64,000 nucleotides of DNA from Pedobacter frigiditerrae (GTDB lineage: Bacteria; Bacteroidota; Bacteroidia; Sphingobacteriales; Sphingobacteriaceae), in the NCBI RefSeq assembly GCF_032678705.1, contig NZ_JAVTSS010000002.1:930001-994000 (forward strand), given 5' to 3'. Each line of letters opens with the position of its first letter. Position 1 is the stretch's first letter. The translations under genes and the position numbers were made by a program. Below are positions 34,727-43,316 of this stretch, piece by piece. The notes beneath the pieces were generated by a model. The model was not told the origin of the DNA, made no database searches, and saw only the letters and a list, made by a program, of their open reading frames with translations.

Positions 34727-35146
34727 ATGGCCATCCCTATTAAAATTCTTACTCGTAAAGATGAAATAACAGCCAAGTTTTTTGAGCTATTAGAAAAGCA
34801 TATCGCAGAAATCATGGCTGGTAAGGTCGATAAAATGTATCACATTAAAGATTTTGCCGCATTATTATTTATCCACCCAACACACTTTAGCAATACCATT
34901 AAATTAACAACAGGTCATTCTCCCTGTCATTTTGCAGAGGAAAGAACAATGGATGAAGCTCGTAAAATGCTGAGCGAAACTCCAATGTCAATCGCAGAAA
35001 TTAGTTACAAACTTACTTTTAATGAACCAACAAATTTCACTAAGTTTTTTAAGTCGTTTGAAGGAATGACACCTAAACAATACCGAAACAAAATTATAGA
35101 ATCGGAAATTAACACCATTAATTCGGAAACTAGCACCATTTTATAA
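34727..35146 (+). CDS. AraC-family helix-turn-helix regulator (DNA-binding domain only)
   Basis: A 139-residue protein made almost wholly of the C-terminal AraC/XylS DNA-binding domain: first HTH around YHIKDFAALLFIHPTHFSNTIK, second HTH around MSIAEISYKLTFNEPTNFTKFF, ending in GMTPKQYRNK. There is no separate sensor domain; short AraC proteins of this kind are common in Bacteroidota. It lies 46 bases upstream of an SDR gene, which is the likely target, though they could also be one transcript. Confidence 0.88.
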   Translation: MAIPIKILTRKDEITAKFFELLEKHIAEIMAGKVDKMYHIKDFAALLFIHPTHFSNTIKLTTGHSPCHFAEERTMDEARKMLSETPMSIAEISYKLTFNEPTNFTKFFKSFEGMTPKQYRNKIIESEINTINSETSTIL

Positions 35147-35192
35147 ACACTATTTAGGCAGATATTTGTATATAATTTAAACGAAAAAGAAT

Positions 35193-35954
35193 ATGCAAAT
35201 ACAAAAAATAGCACTAGTAACAGGCGGTAGCCGCGGACTAGGAAAAAATATGGCTTTAGCCTTGGCCAAAAAAGGAATCGATGTAATTCTAACCTATAAC
35301 AGCAAACAAGTAGAGGCTGATGAAGTTGTTTCTTCAATAGAAAGTTTAGGTCAAAATGCAGTTGCACTTCAATTTGATGCAGGTAATGTAAAATCGTTTG
35401 ATGGTTTTATTGCTCAAGTAAAAAATGCCTTAAACGAAAATTGGAATAGAGTTAGTTTCGATTTCCTAATCAACAATGCGGGTATAGGAATTCATAAAAA
35501 CTTTGCAGATACAACAGAAGAAGATTTCGATTTATTAAATAACATTCAATTCAAGGGAGTTTATTTTTTAACTCAAAAATCAATGCCAATCATCGCCGAT
35601 GGAGGAAGAATAATAAACTTAGCAACTGGTTTAACTCGTTTTGCCTTGCCTGGTTACAGTGCTTATGCTTCAATGAAGGGAGCAATTGAAGTTTTCACAA
35701 AATATTTGGCAAAAGAACTAGGTCCAAGGGGAATTGCTGCAAATGTTGTTGCGCCAGGAGCCATTGAAACTGATTTTGGTGGTGGTGTAGTTCGCGATAA
35801 CGAACAGCTAAACGCAGTAATCGCTTCAAATACTGCGCTTGGTAGAGTGGGTTTGCCAGATGATATCGGGGGAGTGGTTGCTTTTTTATGTTCGGAAGAA
35901 GGACGTTGGGTAAATGCCCAAAGGCTAGAAGTTTCTGGTGGTCAATTCATATAA
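35193..35954 (+). CDS. Short-chain dehydrogenase/reductase (SDR)
   Basis: A 253-residue classical SDR. NAD(P) binding: TGGSRGLGKNMA; NNAG in LINNAGIG; active site SAYASMKGA (Tyr and Lys of YxxxK, with a preceding Ser region LATGLTRF); family C-terminal VAPGAIETDF. The Ser-Arg after the first Gly pair suggests NADP preference. The substrate is unknown. Encoded just downstream of the AraC-type regulator. Confidence 0.92.
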   Translation: MQIQKIALVTGGSRGLGKNMALALAKKGIDVILTYNSKQVEADEVVSSIESLGQNAVALQFDAGNVKSFDGFIAQVKNALNENWNRVSFDFLINNAGIGIHKNFADTTEEDFDLLNNIQFKGVYFLTQKSMPIIADGGRIINLATGLTRFALPGYSAYASMKGAIEVFTKYLAKELGPRGIAANVVAPGAIETDFGGGVVRDNEQLNAVIASNTALGRVGLPDDIGGVVAFLCSEEGRWVNAQRLEVSGGQFI

Positions 35955-35996
35955 CCATTGTTTAAAATAAAGCAGTTTTGGGCTTTGTTTAAAATA

Positions 35997-36042
35997 AACA
36001 TTAAAGGATTAGGGTAGCGATTTTCCTAATTCTTTAATGTTT
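35997..36042. repeat. 18-bp inverted repeat
   Basis: AAACATTAAAGGATTAGG and CCTAATTCTTTAATGTTT pair with one mismatch around a 10-base loop. There is no T run, so a terminator role for the SDR gene or a regulatory role for the transporter downstream are both possible. Confidence 0.6.
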
Positions 36043-36144
36043 AAACGCTTTATTTGAAATATAAACGTTAATTCAACGGTTTTGTTAACAGCTTTTCATT
36101 GAAGTAGTTGTATTTTAATTTTTAAACCATTAGTTTTAAAAATT

Positions 36145-37674
36145 ATGAACCACGAAACTAAACCAAATAGCATCTTTAAAGTAATTGGTGCATCCTCCCT
36201 CGGAACCCTTATCGAATGGTATGATTTTTACATCTTCGGCAGTTTGGCCACTATTATTGGCGCACAGCTATTTCCTGCAGATGCAGGAGCTTCTGCACTA
36301 ATTAATACCTTGGCAATTTTTGCAGCAGGTTTTATTGTTAGGCCTTTTGGGGCCTTGGTTTTTGGTCGGTTAGGAGATTTAATTGGAAGAAAATATACCT
36401 TCCTTTTAACCTTGGTTTTAATGGGAGGCTCTACGTTTCTAATTGGCCTAATCCCTTCTTATTCTAGCATTGGTTATTTTGCCCCAATTTTAGTGTTAAT
36501 CTTGCGTCTAGTACAAGGTTTAGCTTTAGGGGGAGAATATGGTGGTGCAGCTACTTACGTTGCAGAACATGCTCCAAAAGGCAAAAGAGGTTTTTTTACA
36601 AGTTGGATTCAAACTACAGCAACCTTGGGTCTATTCCTTTCACTAGGGATAATCGTACTTTCGAAAAATATTATTGGCGCTGAAGCATTTGCAGATTGGG
36701 GTTGGAGAATTCCATTCTTGCTTTCTATTTTATTAGTAGGTGTTTCTATTTACATCCGCTTAAAAATGCATGAATCGCCAATGTTTACTAAACTAAAAAC
36801 AGAAGGCAATATCTCTAAAAACCCTTTGAAAGAAAGTTTTAGTAAAAAAGGAAACTTCAAAATGGTATTGTTAGCCTTGTTTGGTGCAACAATGGGGCAA
36901 GGTGTAATTTGGTATACTGGTCAGTTTTACGCCCAATCATTTATAGAAAATACTTGTAAGATAGATTTTAATGATTCACGATATATTCTGCTTTGGGGTA
37001 TCGCTTTTGCGACACCTTTCTTTGTGGTCTTTGGAGCGTGGAGTGATAAGGTTGGTCGAAAGTGGATTATGCTAACGGGAATGTTGCTGGGAATTATTTT
37101 CTATCGCCCAATTTATCAGATGTTTTTAGATAAGAGTGATGTAAGTAAAACTGAAGTATCGGCAATTGCGTCTACTGCAGCGCCTGTAATTACAAGAGTT
37201 CCTTTACATGATAAAGGAGATAGCTTAATAACCACTAGTACTAAAATAAGTTTGTTAAGTGGTGCTTCATATAACAAAGTTTTGGTTGATACAGTTTATG
37301 CAGATGCGAGCAAAACAATTGGTCATTCCGCAGCAATTTATAAAGATAAAATACTAGAAACATCAACATTTTGGATTTTTGTAGGATTGGTTTTCTTCCA
37401 GATTTTGTTAGTGACAATGGTTTATGGACCAATTGCAGCATTTTTAGTGGAACTTTTCCCAACAAAAATCAGATATACTTCAATGTCATTACCTTACCAT
37501 GTGGGTAATGGTGTTTTTGGAGGATTGGTGCCTTTTGTGGCAACGCTGATTGCAAGTTTTGCAGGTTCAACACCACTTTCTGGTTTATGGTATCCTATCG
37601 GGATTGCCGCACTAAGTTTCATTATTGGAGCTGTATATTTATCAAATAAAAAAGACGAAAACGTTAACGATTAA
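36145..37674 (+). CDS. MFS transporter of the metabolite:H+ symporter (MHS) family
   Basis: A 509-residue 12-TM major facilitator. TM1 carries SLGTLIEWYDFYIFGSL and the TM2-3 loop has GRLGDLIGRKYTF, both diagnostic of MHS members such as ProP, ShiA and KgtP. EYGGAATYVAEHAP in TM4-5 is also typical. A loop of about 70 residues, rich in Ser, Thr, Ala and Val, is inserted between TM8 and TM9 (about residues 325-400), making the protein longer than the usual 430-450. Substrate probably an organic acid or amino acid; not assignable. Confidence 0.9.
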   Translation: MNHETKPNSIFKVIGASSLGTLIEWYDFYIFGSLATIIGAQLFPADAGASALINTLAIFAAGFIVRPFGALVFGRLGDLIGRKYTFLLTLVLMGGSTFLIGLIPSYSSIGYFAPILVLILRLVQGLALGGEYGGAATYVAEHAPKGKRGFFTSWIQTTATLGLFLSLGIIVLSKNIIGAEAFADWGWRIPFLLSILLVGVSIYIRLKMHESPMFTKLKTEGNISKNPLKESFSKKGNFKMVLLALFGATMGQGVIWYTGQFYAQSFIENTCKIDFNDSRYILLWGIAFATPFFVVFGAWSDKVGRKWIMLTGMLLGIIFYRPIYQMFLDKSDVSKTEVSAIASTAAPVITRVPLHDKGDSLITTSTKISLLSGASYNKVLVDTVYADASKTIGHSAAIYKDKILETSTFWIFVGLVFFQILLVTMVYGPIAAFLVELFPTKIRYTSMSLPYHVGNGVFGGLVPFVATLIASFAGSTPLSGLWYPIGIAALSFIIGAVYLSNKKDENVND

Positions 37675-37680
37675 TAAACT

Positions 37681-37743
37681 CGTCATTTCGACGTTAGGAG
37701 AAATCTGTAAGTAAAATAGATCCTTCGCTTTGCTCTGGATGAC
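37681..37743. repeat. Intergenic repeat CGTCATTTCGACG ... ATGAC
   Basis: CGTCATTTCGACGTTAGGAG at the left and CTTTGCTCTGGATGAC at the right are halves of a repeat related by words to the hairpin at 12884-12919. It lies between the transporter gene and the small membrane protein gene. Confidence 0.4.
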
Positions 37744-37757
37744 AAAACTTAGAAAAC

Positions 37758-38009
37758 ATGAAATCAATAAAAAAAATATTAGGATTAGTATGGATTATTC
37801 TTGGTCCAGCAGCAATGGTTTTTATGTCATGGCAAGCCTGGGATAAAATTAGCAAAGCTAACGCAGGTGTAGAGCAGACTAATACTGCCTTGCAATGGGG
37901 AATTATCTTGCTCATCTTTATTCCGATAGCAATTGGCTTAGTGATTTTTGGTAAATATGCCTTAGCAGGTGAATATGAAAAATTGCCAGAGAGCTCTGAG
38001 GAGATATAA
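37758..38009 (+). CDS. Small membrane protein (DUF6814-like)
   Basis: An 83-residue protein with two TM segments (about 5-25 and 50-71) and an acidic C-terminus (EYEKLPESSEEI). Probably the small Bacteroidota membrane protein often encoded next to MHS transporters. The transporter ends 83 bases upstream, with a repeat in between. A long terminator follows at 38024-38069. Confidence 0.75.
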   Translation: MKSIKKILGLVWIILGPAAMVFMSWQAWDKISKANAGVEQTNTALQWGIILLIFIPIAIGLVIFGKYALAGEYEKLPESSEEI

Positions 38010-38023
38010 TTAACATAATTGCT

Positions 38024-38069
38024 ATAACACAAAAGGAAGCTTTCTCAAGAGAGCTTCCTTTTGTGTTAT
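38024..38069. terminator. Bidirectional terminator
   Basis: ATAACACAAAAGGAAGCT and AGCTTCCTTTTGTGTTAT form an 18-bp perfect stem with a 10-base loop. It separates the convergent small membrane protein and bestrophin genes. Confidence 0.85.
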
Positions 38070-38102
38070 TAGGTAAATTGAAAATATTAGACGTACAATT
38101 AC

Positions 38103-38990
38103 CTATAAGATGTACTCATCATTAATTGGTTTGATTGGCTCTGGAATGTCTTGCCCACCCATCATTTGTAGTAAATTAATTTCTATAGTTCTAGAGATAT
38201 GATTAAGCGGTAAACCAGATGATTTGTTGTCGAACGGATTAACTAATCTCATCCCATTTATTTGAGTAGATACAAAAACAAAACCTATTAACCAGCCCAT
38301 AAAAATACTCCAATAACCCATATCCTGACTAATTACCAAAGTAAAAGTTACTACAAATAACCATATAAAAACTTTAGTTAAATAGCTATATGTAGTTGGA
38401 AATATGGTGTTTTTTATACGCTCACATCCGCCCATACTATCAGTTAATTTTACCAACATTTCGTTGATTTCCATAAACTTAAACCCATCAATTTTATTCT
38501 CTTTATATAGCTTTTGCAATTCCATTGCCTGAATGTTTAAGATTGCATTATGCTTATTGGTATGCCTTTCTACTTCTAACTTATCAAATTCAGTTAAGTA
38601 TTTTGTATAAATTTCATCTACTGTGTTGCGAAGATTAGCTTTTAAAGCGTAAATAAAAGAAATATGTCTGCAAACCATTCTATGGGCAGTTTCTTCATCC
38701 TCAACAAAGTTGATTAAATTTCTAGTTAAACTCCTTGAGTCATTAACTATTGCTCCCCAAATTTTACGAGCTTCCCACCATCTATCGTAAGCCTGGTTGT
38801 TATTAAAACCAATAAAAAATGCAATTGCAGTACCCAATACCGTAGGGATAATGGTAGAAATTTGAAAGTGATGTGCAATTAAATATTCTCTTACAAAATA
38901 TGCAGCTGTACAAGAAATAATCATAATTACATCAACTTTCCAAGTATCAATTAATACTCTACTCAGCCTAATATTTTGTACAATTAGCAT
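38103..38990 (-). CDS. Bestrophin-family ion channel
   Basis: A 295-residue protein with the bestrophin fold: TM pair near residues 20-60, the conserved signature FIGFNNNQAYDRWWEARKIWGAI at about 59-81, and a second TM pair at about 208-246. Bacterial bestrophins are pentameric ion channels of the inner membrane, selective for cations or anions depending on the neck residues. Its start lies 9 bases after the rlmI stop, so the two genes form an operon. Confidence 0.9.
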   Translation of the reverse strand: MLIVQNIRLSRVLIDTWKVDVIMIISCTAAYFVREYLIAHHFQISTIIPTVLGTAIAFFIGFNNNQAYDRWWEARKIWGAIVNDSRSLTRNLINFVEDEETAHRMVCRHISFIYALKANLRNTVDEIYTKYLTEFDKLEVERHTNKHNAILNIQAMELQKLYKENKIDGFKFMEINEMLVKLTDSMGGCERIKNTIFPTTYSYLTKVFIWLFVVTFTLVISQDMGYWSIFMGWLIGFVFVSTQINGMRLVNPFDNKSSGLPLNHISRTIEINLLQMMGGQDIPEPIKPINDEYIL

Positions 38991-38999
38991 AATTATCTT

Positions 39000-40187
39000 T
39001 TATAAAACTCGAACTAATAATCCTTTTAAATATTCTCCTTCTGGGAAAGACAAACGTACAGGATGGTCTTCAGGCTGAGAAAATTGTCTAATTACCTGAA
39101 CTTCTTTGCCAGCATCTAAAGCAGCCCAAGCAATAATTTGTTTAAAGGTTTCAATATCTACTGCGCCAGAACAAGAAAAAGTAGCCAACAGACCACCACT
39201 TTCTAGTAACAATAATCCTAATCTATTTAAATCTTTGTAAGCACGAGCAGCTCTATCTAAAGCAGAGCGAGATGGTGCATATTTTGGTGGGTCTAACACA
39301 ACGATATCGAACTTTTTTCCTTCTTCTTTAAAAGCTCTTAACTGCTTATTTACATCAGATTGGATAGCGATATGGTTTTTTGAATCGAATTTGTTCAGTT
39401 CTATATTTTGCTTCAAGGTTTCAATTGCTAAGGCAGAACTATCAACACTTGTTACAGCATTTGCTCCATTTTTAAAAGCATTTAAACTAAAGCCACCACT
39501 GTAGCTAAAGCAATCTAATACGGTTTTACCTTCTGCATAATCAGCTAAAAGCTTACGGTTATCACGTTGGTCGCAGTAAAAACCGGATTTCTGTCCTTCG
39601 GCAATATTAATATGGTAAGTAATTCCATTTTCCTTAACAGCGATGAAAGTAGCAGGAGCTTCTCCCCAAAGCAGGCCGTTTTCTGCAGTAATTCCTTCAT
39701 GTGTACGAGCAGTAGCATCACTTCTATCAAAAATCCCTTTTGGCTGTAAGGCTTTAACTAATAAATCGATAATGATAGGTTTTGCCTTTTCAATGCCCGA
39801 ACTTAAAATTTGAACAGATAAAAAGTCATCATATTTATCTACAATTAAACCAGGTAAAAAATCAGCTTCGCTAAAGATTAAACGATAGGTATTAGTGTTT
39901 TTATTTTTTAATAAATGAGATCTTGAAGCAATGGCTTGATTGATTTTTTGAGCATACCAAGCTTCATCAATCATTTGATTTTCATCCCATTCTAATAAAC
40001 GAACAGCAACACGAGATTGAGCATTAAAATACCCATAAGCTAAAAAATCATTATTCGCACTGCAAACTTTAACAACATCTCCATTTTCTGGAGAACCTTT
40101 TATTTTTTCAAGCGCACCAGAAAACACCCAAGGATGACGTTGCAAAACTGCTTTTTCTTTTCCTTTTTTTAACTTAATCTCTACCAT
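39000..40187 (-). CDS. rlmI: Class I SAM-dependent 23S rRNA methyltransferase (RlmI-like)
   Basis: A 395-residue enzyme with N-terminal PUA domain (HPWVFSGAL), EEHEC-like domain and Rossmann SAM domain (VLDCFSYSGGFSLNA, DVVLDPPKYAPS, FSCSGAV). This matches RlmI/RlmL-type m5C methyltransferases; E. coli RlmI makes m5C1962. The start at ATG 40187 fits the family; an in-frame ATG at 40259 would add 24 residues. A TAccTTTG box ends only 4 bases before the ATG, consistent with a leaderless message. Bestrophin follows 9 bases downstream. Confidence 0.92.
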   Translation of the reverse strand: MVEIKLKKGKEKAVLQRHPWVFSGALEKIKGSPENGDVVKVCSANNDFLAYGYFNAQSRVAVRLLEWDENQMIDEAWYAQKINQAIASRSHLLKNKNTNTYRLIFSEADFLPGLIVDKYDDFLSVQILSSGIEKAKPIIIDLLVKALQPKGIFDRSDATARTHEGITAENGLLWGEAPATFIAVKENGITYHINIAEGQKSGFYCDQRDNRKLLADYAEGKTVLDCFSYSGGFSLNAFKNGANAVTSVDSSALAIETLKQNIELNKFDSKNHIAIQSDVNKQLRAFKEEGKKFDIVVLDPPKYAPSRSALDRAARAYKDLNRLGLLLLESGGLLATFSCSGAVDIETFKQIIAWAALDAGKEVQVIRQFSQPEDHPVRLSFPEGEYLKGLLVRVL

Positions 40188-40191
40188 AGTG

Positions 40192-40199
40192 CAAAGGTA
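40192..40199 (-). promoter_or_regulatory. -7 promoter box (TACCTTTG) directly before the rlmI start
   Basis: TACCTTTG on the minus strand ends 4 bases before the ATG (CACT-ATG). Transcription would start at or within a few bases of the ATG. Confidence 0.5.
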
Positions 40200-40209
40200 A
40201 TAAAAATAA

Positions 40210-40280
40210 GGTTGAGGGCTCGAGGGTTGAGAGTGGAAGGTTTTTGAAACCAATCTCAAATCTCACATCGCAATACTCAA
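40210..40280. repeat. Two adjacent word tracts between rlmI and csaA
   Basis: The left half repeats GAGGGCTCGAGGGTTGAGAG words, and the right half repeats CTCAAATCTCACAT words. The second type recurs in reverse at 53930-53962, and the first type recurs in reverse at 54019-54052. Confidence 0.45.
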
Positions 40281-40288
40281 TACTTTTG
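40281..40288 (+). promoter_or_regulatory. -7 promoter box (TACTTTTG) of csaA
   Basis: TACTTTTG matches TAnnTTTG 12 bases before the csaA ATG (40301). Confidence 0.5.
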
Positions 40289-40300
40289 TAATTTTACCGA

Positions 40301-40636
40301 ATGGAAGAAATTACTTGGAATGATTTTGAAAAGGTAGAACTAAGAGCAGGAACAATACTCGAAGCTTTCGATTTCCCTGAGGCCAGAAAGCCAGCGTATA
40401 AGGTAAAAGTTGATTTTGGTGAGTTTGGAATAAAAATGAGCAGCGCACAAATCACTAAACATTACACCAAGGAAGAATTAATAGGAAAACAAATCATTGG
40501 GGTAGTCAACTTCCCTAAAAAGCAAATTGGCAAGTTCATGAGTGAGTTTTTAGTTACAGGTTTAACAGATGAAAACGGCGATATCGTTTTAACATCCGTT
40601 GATAAAAGAGTGCCAAATGGAAGTAAGTTAATTTGA
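40301..40636 (+). CDS. csaA: tRNA-binding protein CsaA
   Basis: A 111-residue single EMAP II-like OB-fold protein, the usual length of CsaA. The family motifs FEKVELRAGTILEAFDFPEAR and VGVVNFPKKQIG-type strand (GVVNFPKKQIGKFMSEFLVTG) are present. CsaA binds tRNA elbow and has been described as a chaperone for export. It is followed 61 bases later by tadA, which may be cotranscribed. Confidence 0.92.
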   Translation: MEEITWNDFEKVELRAGTILEAFDFPEARKPAYKVKVDFGEFGIKMSSAQITKHYTKEELIGKQIIGVVNFPKKQIGKFMSEFLVTGLTDENGDIVLTSVDKRVPNGSKLI

Positions 40637-40697
40637 CTGATCTCCTCTATGAAAATACAACAATATAGCAATGAATCAATTCAACAATAATTAGGCT

Positions 40698-41177
40698 ATG
40701 AGTTTCTACAATTTCGAAGAGAAAGAAAATCCAGCAGGTGCTGATGAGCATTTTATGAAACTCGCTTTAAACGAGGCAAAAAAAGCATTTGATAACGATG
40801 AAATTCCGATAGGTGCTATTGTCGTTTGTCAGGGCAAAATTATTGGTCGTGGTTATAACTTAACAGAACAATTAAACGATGTAACGGCCCATGCAGAGAT
40901 GCAAGCTTTTACAGCTGCGGCACAAACATTGGGTGGTAAATACCTTAAAGATTGTACTTTATATGTAACCATAGAGCCTTGTGTAATGTGTGCTGGCGCT
41001 AGTTTTTGGACACAAATATCTAGAATTGTTTATGGGGCGAATGAAGATAAACGAGGATTTACTAGAATAAATCAAAACCTTTTGCACCCAAAAACGGTTT
41101 TAAAAGGTGGCGTTTTGGCTGAAGAATGCGGTAGGTTGATGACTACATTTTTTCACAATAAACGTAAAGAAATTTGA
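40698..41177 (+). CDS. tadA: tRNA-specific adenosine deaminase / nucleoside deaminase
   Basis: A 159-residue cytidine-deaminase-fold enzyme. Zinc ligands are H65 (AHAEMQAF, with catalytic E67) and C95 and C98 (EPCVMCAG). The HAE and PCxxC spacing and the length match TadA, which deaminates A34 of tRNA-Arg to inosine. The N-terminal segment (ADEHFMKLALNEAKKA) is typical. It could also be a guanine deaminase-type relative; TadA is more likely in Bacteroidota. Confidence 0.9.
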   Translation: MSFYNFEEKENPAGADEHFMKLALNEAKKAFDNDEIPIGAIVVCQGKIIGRGYNLTEQLNDVTAHAEMQAFTAAAQTLGGKYLKDCTLYVTIEPCVMCAGASFWTQISRIVYGANEDKRGFTRINQNLLHPKTVLKGGVLAEECGRLMTTFFHNKRKEI

Positions 41178-41210
41178 CAAATAAAGGTGTAAAACTTAAC
41201 CTTTGAAGAT

Positions 41211-41218
41211 TATATTTG
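41211..41218 (+). promoter_or_regulatory. -7 promoter box (TATATTTG) of the superoxide dismutase gene
   Basis: TATATTTG matches TAnnTTTG and lies 37 bases before the ATG at 41255. No -33 TTG at normal spacing. Confidence 0.5.
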
Positions 41219-41254
41219 TACATTAACATTTTAAAAACTTAAATAATAAACATT

Positions 41255-41863
41255 ATGGCTTTTGAATTACCTGCGTTAGCTTACGCAACAGACGCATTAG
41301 AACCACATATCGATAAATTGACTATGGAAATTCACCATGGCAAACACCACCAAGCTTACGTTACCAACTTAAATAAAGCTTTAGAAGGTAAACCTGAGGC
41401 AAGTTCAAGCATCGAAGACATCATTAAGAATATTTCAAAATTTCCTGCTGCTGTTCGTAATAATGGCGGTGGTCATTTCAATCACTCTTTATTTTGGACA
41501 GTTTTAGGCCCAAACAAAGGTGGCGAGCCAACTGGCGATTTAGCAAAAGCAATTAATGAAGCTTTTGGTTCATTTGCAGACTTCAAAACTAAAATCCAAG
41601 ATGCTGGAGCAACTCGCTTTGGTTCTGGTTGGGCTTGGCTTTCTGTAGGTGCAGATAAAAAATTAGTTATCTCATCAACTCCAAACCAAGATAATCCGTT
41701 AATGGACGTTGCAGAAGTAAAAGGTACTCCAATTTTTGGTGTTGATGTTTGGGAACACGCTTATTACTTAAAATATCAAAACCAACGTCCAGCTTACTTA
41801 GCAGCAATTTGGAATGTCGTGAATTGGGATGCTGTAGCCGAACGTTACAAAAAAGCATTATAA
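41255..41863 (+). CDS. Superoxide dismutase (Fe/Mn type)
   Basis: A 202-residue Fe/Mn-family dismutase. Metal ligands are H27 (HHGKHHQAY), His in [10 protein letters not shown], and Asp and His in [13 protein letters not shown]. The G-GGGH motif with Gln/His second-sphere residues does not let me tell Fe from Mn form with certainty. Together with oxyR at 42384 it makes an oxidative-stress neighbourhood. A terminator follows at 41885-41920. Confidence 0.95.
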   Translation: MAFELPALAYATDALEPHIDKLTMEIHHGKHHQAYVTNLNKALEGKPEASSSIEDIIKNISKFPAAVRNNGGGHFNHSLFWTVLGPNKGGEPTGDLAKAINEAFGSFADFKTKIQDAGATRFGSGWAWLSVGADKKLVISSTPNQDNPLMDVAEVKGTPIFGVDVWEHAYYLKYQNQRPAYLAAIWNVVNWDAVAERYKKAL

Positions 41864-41884
41864 TACACAAAATGCTAATATTTT

Positions 41885-41920
41885 AAGGCTTGTGAACACA
41901 AATTCACAAGCCTTATTTTT
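41885..41920 (+). terminator. Rho-independent terminator
   Basis: AAGGCTTGTGAA and TTCACAAGCCTT form a 12-bp stem, followed by ATTTTTT. Confidence 0.85.
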
Positions 41921-41934
41921 TGAAATAATTTCTT

Positions 41935-41942
41935 TAAATTTG
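41935..41942 (+). promoter_or_regulatory. -7 promoter box (TAAATTTG) directly before the start of a secreted-protein gene
   Basis: TAAATTTG ends 4 bases before the ATG at 41947, as in rlmI. It also sits just after the terminator of the superoxide dismutase gene. Confidence 0.45.
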
Positions 41943-41946
41943 TGTC

Positions 41947-42387
41947 ATGAGAAGATTGATTTTAATTACGATGTTGATGTTGGGTGGGTTTTTTTCTAGT
42001 TGGGCACAGAAAATTCCTACAGCAGAAGAGCTTGCAAAGAAGAACATAGAGGAGATTGATAAAAGATTAAAGCTAACGCCAACTCAAAGAGGTGTAATCT
42101 ATAATTATATTTTTGATTTGTCTAAACAGCAATTAGCTCTTTATAAAAAACAACAGGCAGGTACTTTTAAGCCAGAAGACGAAACCAATTTCTTTAAATT
42201 AAACAATGAAACGAATAACAATATCAAAAGTCTTTTGAAACCCGATCAAGTAATAGAGTATAATAAACTTACCGAAGAGCGATTAAGCGGCGTAGATCCT
42301 AATAAGAAAAAGAAAAAACTTAAAAAAGGTGAAGAGGAAGAAAAAGTGGTTGGTATCGAAGGATTAAAATCTGTAGGGAATAACTAA
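41947..42387 (+). CDS. Small exported protein with helical repeats
   Basis: A 146-residue protein with signal peptide (MRRLILITMLMLGGFFSSWAQ, cleavage about residue 21). The mature protein is helical, with a segment IDKRLKLTPTQRGVIYNYIF that resembles helices of the Spy/CpxP type, and a strongly basic/acidic C-terminus (NKKKKKLKKGEEEEK). No known domain is certain. It lies between sod and oxyR, and its stop overlaps that of oxyR by 4 bases on the opposite strand. Confidence 0.7.
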   Translation: MRRLILITMLMLGGFFSSWAQKIPTAEELAKKNIEEIDKRLKLTPTQRGVIYNYIFDLSKQQLALYKKQQAGTFKPEDETNFFKLNNETNNNIKSLLKPDQVIEYNKLTEERLSGVDPNKKKKKLKKGEEEEKVVGIEGLKSVGNN

Positions 42388-43316
42388 ATCCCAATTACGT
42401 CTTTCTTTTTCCTATTCTTCATTGTCTTAGGGATAATGGCCAAAATTTCTTCTTTTAGTGCATTTAGCATCCTTTTTTTAATGAAGTTTTTGTGTGTTAC
42501 CAAGCTAATCTCTCTTACTGGCTCAGGAGATTTAAAATATCGCACTTTATTAAGCTGTTTGGCATTTAAATCAGCCAATGCTAATTCAGGTAATAAGGTT
42601 GCTCCATCGTTTACATCCACCATTCTTATTAAAGTTTCCACGCTTCCAGTGTTGTAAGTTAACGATTGTAGACGGTTGTTTTTTGTAGATCTACAAATGT
42701 TTAATACTTGAGACCTCATACAATGCCCTTCGTTTAACAACCAAATGTTTTCGTCTTCTAAATCATCAGCATCAATGGCTTTCTTTTTAAAGAGCTTACT
42801 GTTTTTACTGATATAACTTACAAAGTTTTCGTAATACATTGGGGTTTCAGAAATGTTTGCGTCCAATAATGGGGTAGCTAAAATCCCACAATCAATTACA
42901 CCAGTTTTTAAATGGTGAATAATATCTTCGGTTGTGTATTCCCATATCAATAATTTTAAATCTGGGTACTTTTCTAACATAGATGCAATAACCTTGGGTA
43001 ATAAATAGGGAGCAATTGTAGGTATGATTCCAATTTTTAATTCACCAATAACATCTTGTTGTTGACTGCTAATGATTTCCTTTATTTTTTTATTCTCTTG
43101 TAAAACTATGCGGGCTTGAGCTATAATTTGTGCCCCAATCTCAGTTGGAACGATTGGTTGTTTGCTTCTATCGAATATTTTAACATTTAAAAACTCTTCT
43201 AGCTTTTGAACTTGCATACTTAATGTTGGCTGCGTTACAAAGCATTTATCTGCTGCACTTACAAAGCTTCTATAAGTGTCTACTGCCACAATATATTCCA
43301 GTTGAACTAGTGTCAT
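42384..43316 (-). CDS. oxyR: LysR-type hydrogen peroxide sensor OxyR
   Basis: A 310-residue LysR-type regulator with N-terminal winged HTH (FVSAADKCFVTQPTLSMQVQ) and effector domain. Two Cys in the segment GHCMRSQVLNIC fall at residues 199 and 208, the very positions of the redox pair in E. coli OxyR (GHCLRDQ). This makes disulfide activation by peroxide very likely. Encoded convergently with the small exported protein, near sod. Targets cannot be read from the window. Confidence 0.92.
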   Translation of the reverse strand: MTLVQLEYIVAVDTYRSFVSAADKCFVTQPTLSMQVQKLEEFLNVKIFDRSKQPIVPTEIGAQIIAQARIVLQENKKIKEIISSQQQDVIGELKIGIIPTIAPYLLPKVIASMLEKYPDLKLLIWEYTTEDIIHHLKTGVIDCGILATPLLDANISETPMYYENFVSYISKNSKLFKKKAIDADDLEDENIWLLNEGHCMRSQVLNICRSTKNNRLQSLTYNTGSVETLIRMVDVNDGATLLPELALADLNAKQLNKVRYFKSPEPVREISLVTHKNFIKKRMLNALKEEILAIIPKTMKNRKKKDVIGI

